The position numbers were made by a program, and so were the translations under genes. From SM23-73-3 sp965369445 (lineage in GTDB: Bacteria > Zixibacteria > MSB-5A5 > SM1-73): DNA of 33,495 nucleotides. The notes under the pieces are model-generated. The model was not told the origin of the DNA. It did no database searches and was given only the letters and a program-made list of their open reading frames with translations. The stretch spans positions 1-33,495 of the forward strand of contig CBDUQU010000013.1 in assembly GCA_965369445.1 (NCBI GenBank), given 5' to 3'. Position 1 is the first letter of the stretch. The number at the start of each line of letters is the position of its first letter. Positions 30,461-33,495 of the stretch are shown in pieces.

Positions 30461-32101
30461 ATGGATACATTTGAAAAAGAGTTGAAGAGGATTCAGAAAC
30501 GGGACTGGCAGATCTGGATTTTGGTGCTCACCGTGCTTTTGGCCTTCGCCACCTTCATCGTGCTGGTGGTTTTCTATTCTGACCTTCAGCAGCTTTACGA
30601 AGAGCAGATCGATGCCCGCACGTTCAATTTCCTGCTTCTGGGATTTGTGGCCCTCTCACTTCTGTTCATCGGCTACGTGGTTCTCAAGGAGATGGCACTC
30701 AAGAGGCTTCAGCGCCAGCTGATGGCGCAACGGGTGGCCTCCCGGATGCTGGAGCGGCAGATAGCCGAATTTCAGACGGTGCACGATTTGACCAGTCTGG
30801 TCAACTCGGAGATGACGCTGTCGGACGTTTTCGACTCCATAACCAGCAAAGCACTGTCCACTTTAGGTGGGGATCAATGCTCGCTTTTTCTCTTAGATCC
30901 GGAGATAGGCAAGCTGCGCTGTGTCTCGGTGTGGGGACCCAAGAGCGATCGGGTAAGAGACGCCATAGTGGAGGTGGGCAAAAGCGTTGCCGGATGGGTG
31001 ATAGAACACGGCGAACCCCTGTATCTGAACGGTGACTTGAAAGAGAGCCGGTTCCGCGAACTGGTCAAAAAGGACAAGAAGATCACCTCCGGTATATGTC
31101 TACCCCTGAAGGTCAAGAACGAGACCAAAGGGGTCTTAAACATCAGCCTATTTGGGGAAGAGAAAAGATTCAGCGAATCCGATCTGAAACTTGCCTTAAA
31201 ATTCGCCGAACATGCGGCCATCGCCGTCGACAGGGCGGGGCTTTACGACCAGTTGAAAAAACAGACCAAGACCTTGCGGAACATCGTCAAGGAGATGAAA
31301 GCAACTCAGGGTCAGTTCATCGAGCCAGGGACCTTGAGAGCACTGAGCAACTTAGCCAGTGGAATGGCGCACGATTTCACTGATACGTTGACCACCATTC
31401 TGGACAGGATGGAGCTGATCTTAGAAGGCGTGGAGGGAATGTCGACTGCCGAGGATGCCAAGAAGCAGAAAGTCCTGGAATGGTTAAGGGCGACTGAAAA
31501 ACTGGCCAGTGACGGCGTGGAGACGGCCAAACACATTCAGACGTTTGCCAGAACGTTTCAGACTGGGCCGGAAGAAGATCAAGACATGGAAGAACTGGAC
31601 GTAAATGCCATCGTTTCCCAGGCCCTGGAGGTCACCAAGACCAAGTGGAAGGATGAGGCAGAGTTGAAGGGGATTGGGATCGAAATTAAAACCGACTTAG
31701 GAGAGCTTTCAGATCCGAAAGGTAATTATCCGGAGATAAAGGAAGTGATGACCAGCATGATTTTCAACTCCATCGATGCACTGCCTCACGGCGGCATGAT
31801 CAGCATCGCCACAAGAATGCGGGATGACAAAGTCCAGATCAAGGTGGCGGATAACGGCCTGGGGATGAACCAGGACGTCACAAGAAGAATCTTTGAGCCC
31901 TTCTTCACCACAAAGGAAGAAAAAGGGCGTGGTATTGGTCTCAGCGTGGCTCACGGCATCATCTCCCGTCACGGGGGCGGGATAACCGTCGAAAGCGAGC
32001 CCGGCCAGGGTACAACATTTACCATCACCCTCCCCTGCTCGCCACGGACCGAGGTGGCGGCGGAAGAAAGAGTTCAAATAGCCAGCCCGGCAAATCCATG
32101 A
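30461..32101 (+). CDS. GAF-domain sensor histidine kinase, first copy
   Basis: 546 residues from the ATG at 30461, chosen over the GTG at 30455 by alignment with the second copy; GGGGGTG precedes it. Two N-terminal TM helices (about 17-40 and 57-80) with a tiny external loop, a GAF domain (about 108-262), a coiled-coil linker, a HisKA-like region with His304 in GMAHDF, and an ATPase domain with an N-box (MIFNSIDALPHGG), VADNGLGM and GRGIGLSVAHG. Normally this class reads HDFNNxL after the histidine; here it is HDFTDTL. No response regulator is seen nearby. The signal is unknown; GAF suggests a small cytosolic ligand. Confidence 0.9.
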   Translation: MDTFEKELKRIQKRDWQIWILVLTVLLAFATFIVLVVFYSDLQQLYEEQIDARTFNFLLLGFVALSLLFIGYVVLKEMALKRLQRQLMAQRVASRMLERQIAEFQTVHDLTSLVNSEMTLSDVFDSITSKALSTLGGDQCSLFLLDPEIGKLRCVSVWGPKSDRVRDAIVEVGKSVAGWVIEHGEPLYLNGDLKESRFRELVKKDKKITSGICLPLKVKNETKGVLNISLFGEEKRFSESDLKLALKFAEHAAIAVDRAGLYDQLKKQTKTLRNIVKEMKATQGQFIEPGTLRALSNLASGMAHDFTDTLTTILDRMELILEGVEGMSTAEDAKKQKVLEWLRATEKLASDGVETAKHIQTFARTFQTGPEEDQDMEELDVNAIVSQALEVTKTKWKDEAELKGIGIEIKTDLGELSDPKGNYPEIKEVMTSMIFNSIDALPHGGMISIATRMRDDKVQIKVADNGLGMNQDVTRRIFEPFFTTKEEKGRGIGLSVAHGIISRHGGGITVESEPGQGTTFTITLPCSPRTEVAAEERVQIASPANP

Positions 32102-32255
32102 ATTGGGCGCCACCCTCCCTGACAATAATATCTGTTCGAGGTGATCTTGTTTTCTGTATCACGCCCGGCTTTGGGTTAAGTTGTCCGGTTTTGATGCCGA
32201 TTTTGTTTATTGAACCGTCCCGTCCCAAAACCCGTCCCGCTTTAACATCTTCACC
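32102..32255. other. Intergenic region between the two kinases
   Basis: 154 bp without a gene. It has a short direct repeat, CCCGTCCC, twice near 32216-32240, reminiscent of a piece of the dispersed repeat at 19361. No clear terminator or strong binding site ahead of the second kinase was found. Confidence 0.4.
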
Positions 32256-33495
32256 ATGGATCAACTCGAAAACGACCTAAAAAAGATCCAGAGGCGAGAC
32301 TGGCAAGTCTGGGTCCTCGTGCTTACCGTGCTCTTGATCTTCGCCACCTTCATCGTTTTGGTGGTCTTTTACTCCGACGTTCAGGGACTCTACGAGGAAC
32401 ACATAGATGCCTATATGTTTAATTTCCTGCTCTTAGGGTTTGTGGCCCTCTCCTTGCTTTTCATTGGCTACGTGGTGCTGAAGGAGATGTCCATAAAGAA
32501 GCTTCAGACTGATCTGATTGCACAACGGATCTCCTCCCAGGTGTTGGAGCAGCGGTTGGCTGAACTTAAGGCCGTATTTGAGGTGACTACCCTGGTCAAC
32601 TCGGAGATGGAGCTCTCCGGCGTGCTGGACACCATCTCCAGGGAGGCGCTCAGAACCCTGGGCGGGGACCAATCTTCGCTTTTCCTCTATGATCCCCGGA
32701 TGGGCAAGCTGCGCTGCGTCTCGGCATGGGGCCCACAAAGCGATGTGGTGAAAAACGAAGAGATGGAGGTTGGAAAAAGCGTTGCCGGGTGGGTTATGAA
32801 TCACGGTAAGCCACTACGTCTGGGTGAGGATCTAAAGGAAAGCCAGTTCTCCGGTTTCATCCCCAAGGACAAAAAGATCTCCTCCAGTCTGTGCGTGCCG
32901 TTGATGGTTAAGAAGAAAGCCAAAGGGGTTCTGAACATCAGCCTGTTCGATAACAAGAAGAAATTCACCGAGGCAGATCTGAAGCTGGTCTCGATATTTG
33001 CCGAGAATGCCGCCATCTCTATAGAGAAAGCGGAACTTTACGAGAGGCTGAAAAAACAGACTCAAACTCTGACAAACACCATCGACGAACTGAAAGCAGC
33101 CCAGGATCGGCTCATTCAATCGGGGAAGTTGAGGGCGCTGGGGAATTTAGCCAGCGGCATGTCGCACGATTTCAACAATGTCTTAGTCGCCATCTCGGAC
33201 AGGACGGAATTGCTAAGAAGAGACGTGAGCGCGGGAGCGATTCCTGAAAACGCCAGACAGGGTCTCTCGAAATCTCTGCAGGTGATAGAACAGTTGACGG
33301 ACGATGGAACCAAGACGGTAGACCGGATCCAGAAGTTTGCCCGAACGCTTAAGGCCAGTTCGGAGAAGGATTTTGAGGAGTTGGACATAAATGCCATTGT
33401 GCTGGAGGCGTTGTCGACTACCAGACCCGGGTGGAAAGACGAGTCGGGAGCTAAAGGGATTCGCATAGAGATCCAGACCGAACTGGGAGAGCTAT
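32256..33495 (+). CDS. GAF-domain sensor histidine kinase, second copy (runs off window)
   Basis: An open frame of 413 codons from the ATG at 32256, still open at the window end. It aligns without gaps to the first copy from the first residues (MDQLENDLKKIQRRDWQVW). Two TM helices, then GAF with GGDQSSLFLYD and VGKSVAGWV, then the phosphoacceptor in GMSHDFNNVLVAI, also residue 304. This copy keeps the usual HDFNNxL motif that the first has lost. The ATPase domain lies beyond the window. Tandem duplication is certain from the similarity; separate roles are inferred. Confidence 0.9.
   Translation, partial: MDQLENDLKKIQRRDWQVWVLVLTVLLIFATFIVLVVFYSDVQGLYEEHIDAYMFNFLLLGFVALSLLFIGYVVLKEMSIKKLQTDLIAQRISSQVLEQRLAELKAVFEVTTLVNSEMELSGVLDTISREALRTLGGDQSSLFLYDPRMGKLRCVSAWGPQSDVVKNEEMEVGKSVAGWVMNHGKPLRLGEDLKESQFSGFIPKDKKISSSLCVPLMVKKKAKGVLNISLFDNKKKFTEADLKLVSIFAENAAISIEKAELYERLKKQTQTLTNTIDELKAAQDRLIQSGKLRALGNLASGMSHDFNNVLVAISDRTELLRRDVSAGAIPENARQGLSKSLQVIEQLTDDGTKTVDRIQKFARTLKASSEKDFEELDINAIVLEALSTTRPGWKDESGAKGIRIEIQTELGEL

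Overview
The window looks like chromosome of a Gram-negative, mid-GC bacterium, probably an uncultured lineage. The Gram-negative signs are a phosphate-selective-type porin ending in Phe, a second predicted outer-membrane barrel, and a Tat signal peptide. Non-ATG starts (TTG on rpmE and the DUF1385 gene, GTG on the acyl carrier protein) and several families of dispersed palindromic repeats are common. I cannot place the phylum from sequence alone. An FCB-type candidate phylum or a deltaproteobacterium-like lineage would both fit.

Layout. (1) 1-131 is a palindromic repeat. (2) 169-2783, minus strand: a three-gene operon of a small PH-like membrane protein and two tandemly duplicated exported TPR proteins. 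(3) 3112-13778, plus strand: a translation-linked block, rpmE - DUF1385 - prfA - prmC, with unrelated insertions. These are a LRR-Roc-COR (ROCO) GTPase between the DUF1385 gene and prfA, then a membrane protein, tldD/tldE, a palindrome-flanked GxxExxY gene and a Tat-signal fragment between prfA and prmC. (4) 13801-15147: an outer-membrane barrel protein. (5) 15283-19306: a threonine-catabolism block. It has a sigma70-type promoter, a threonine-rich leader peptide ending on an intrinsic terminator, tdh, a RelE-type toxin-antitoxin pair, an acetyl-CoA-synthetase-like gene broken by an in-frame TAG, and an acyl carrier protein. (6) 19432-27202: a complete phosphate-starvation module (phoB, phoR, porin, pstS, pstC, pstA, pstB, phoU). 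(7) 27395-28639: kbl, the partner of tdh. (8) 28766-30284: a YedF-like protein, a methyltransferase and an ECF-type S component. (9) 30461-33495: two tandem paralogous GAF-histidine kinases, the second cut by the window end.

How the genes fit together. Tdh and Kbl convert L-threonine through 2-amino-3-oxobutyrate to glycine and acetyl-CoA. The AMP-ligase and ACP between them suggest a larger acyl-handling unit. The Pho/Pst module sits inside this unit. Copies of one dispersed intergenic repeat lie at 17075, 19321 and 27280, that is, at both edges of the Pho/Pst block and ahead of the ligase.

The strongest candidate for something new is the region at 15283-15503. A 27-codon reading frame with 8 threonine codons stops exactly on the first base of a perfect 10-bp terminator stem, directly ahead of threonine dehydrogenase. 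The geometry predicts an attenuator with inverted logic: plentiful Thr-tRNA lets the ribosome reach the stop codon, mask the terminator and switch on a catabolic gene.
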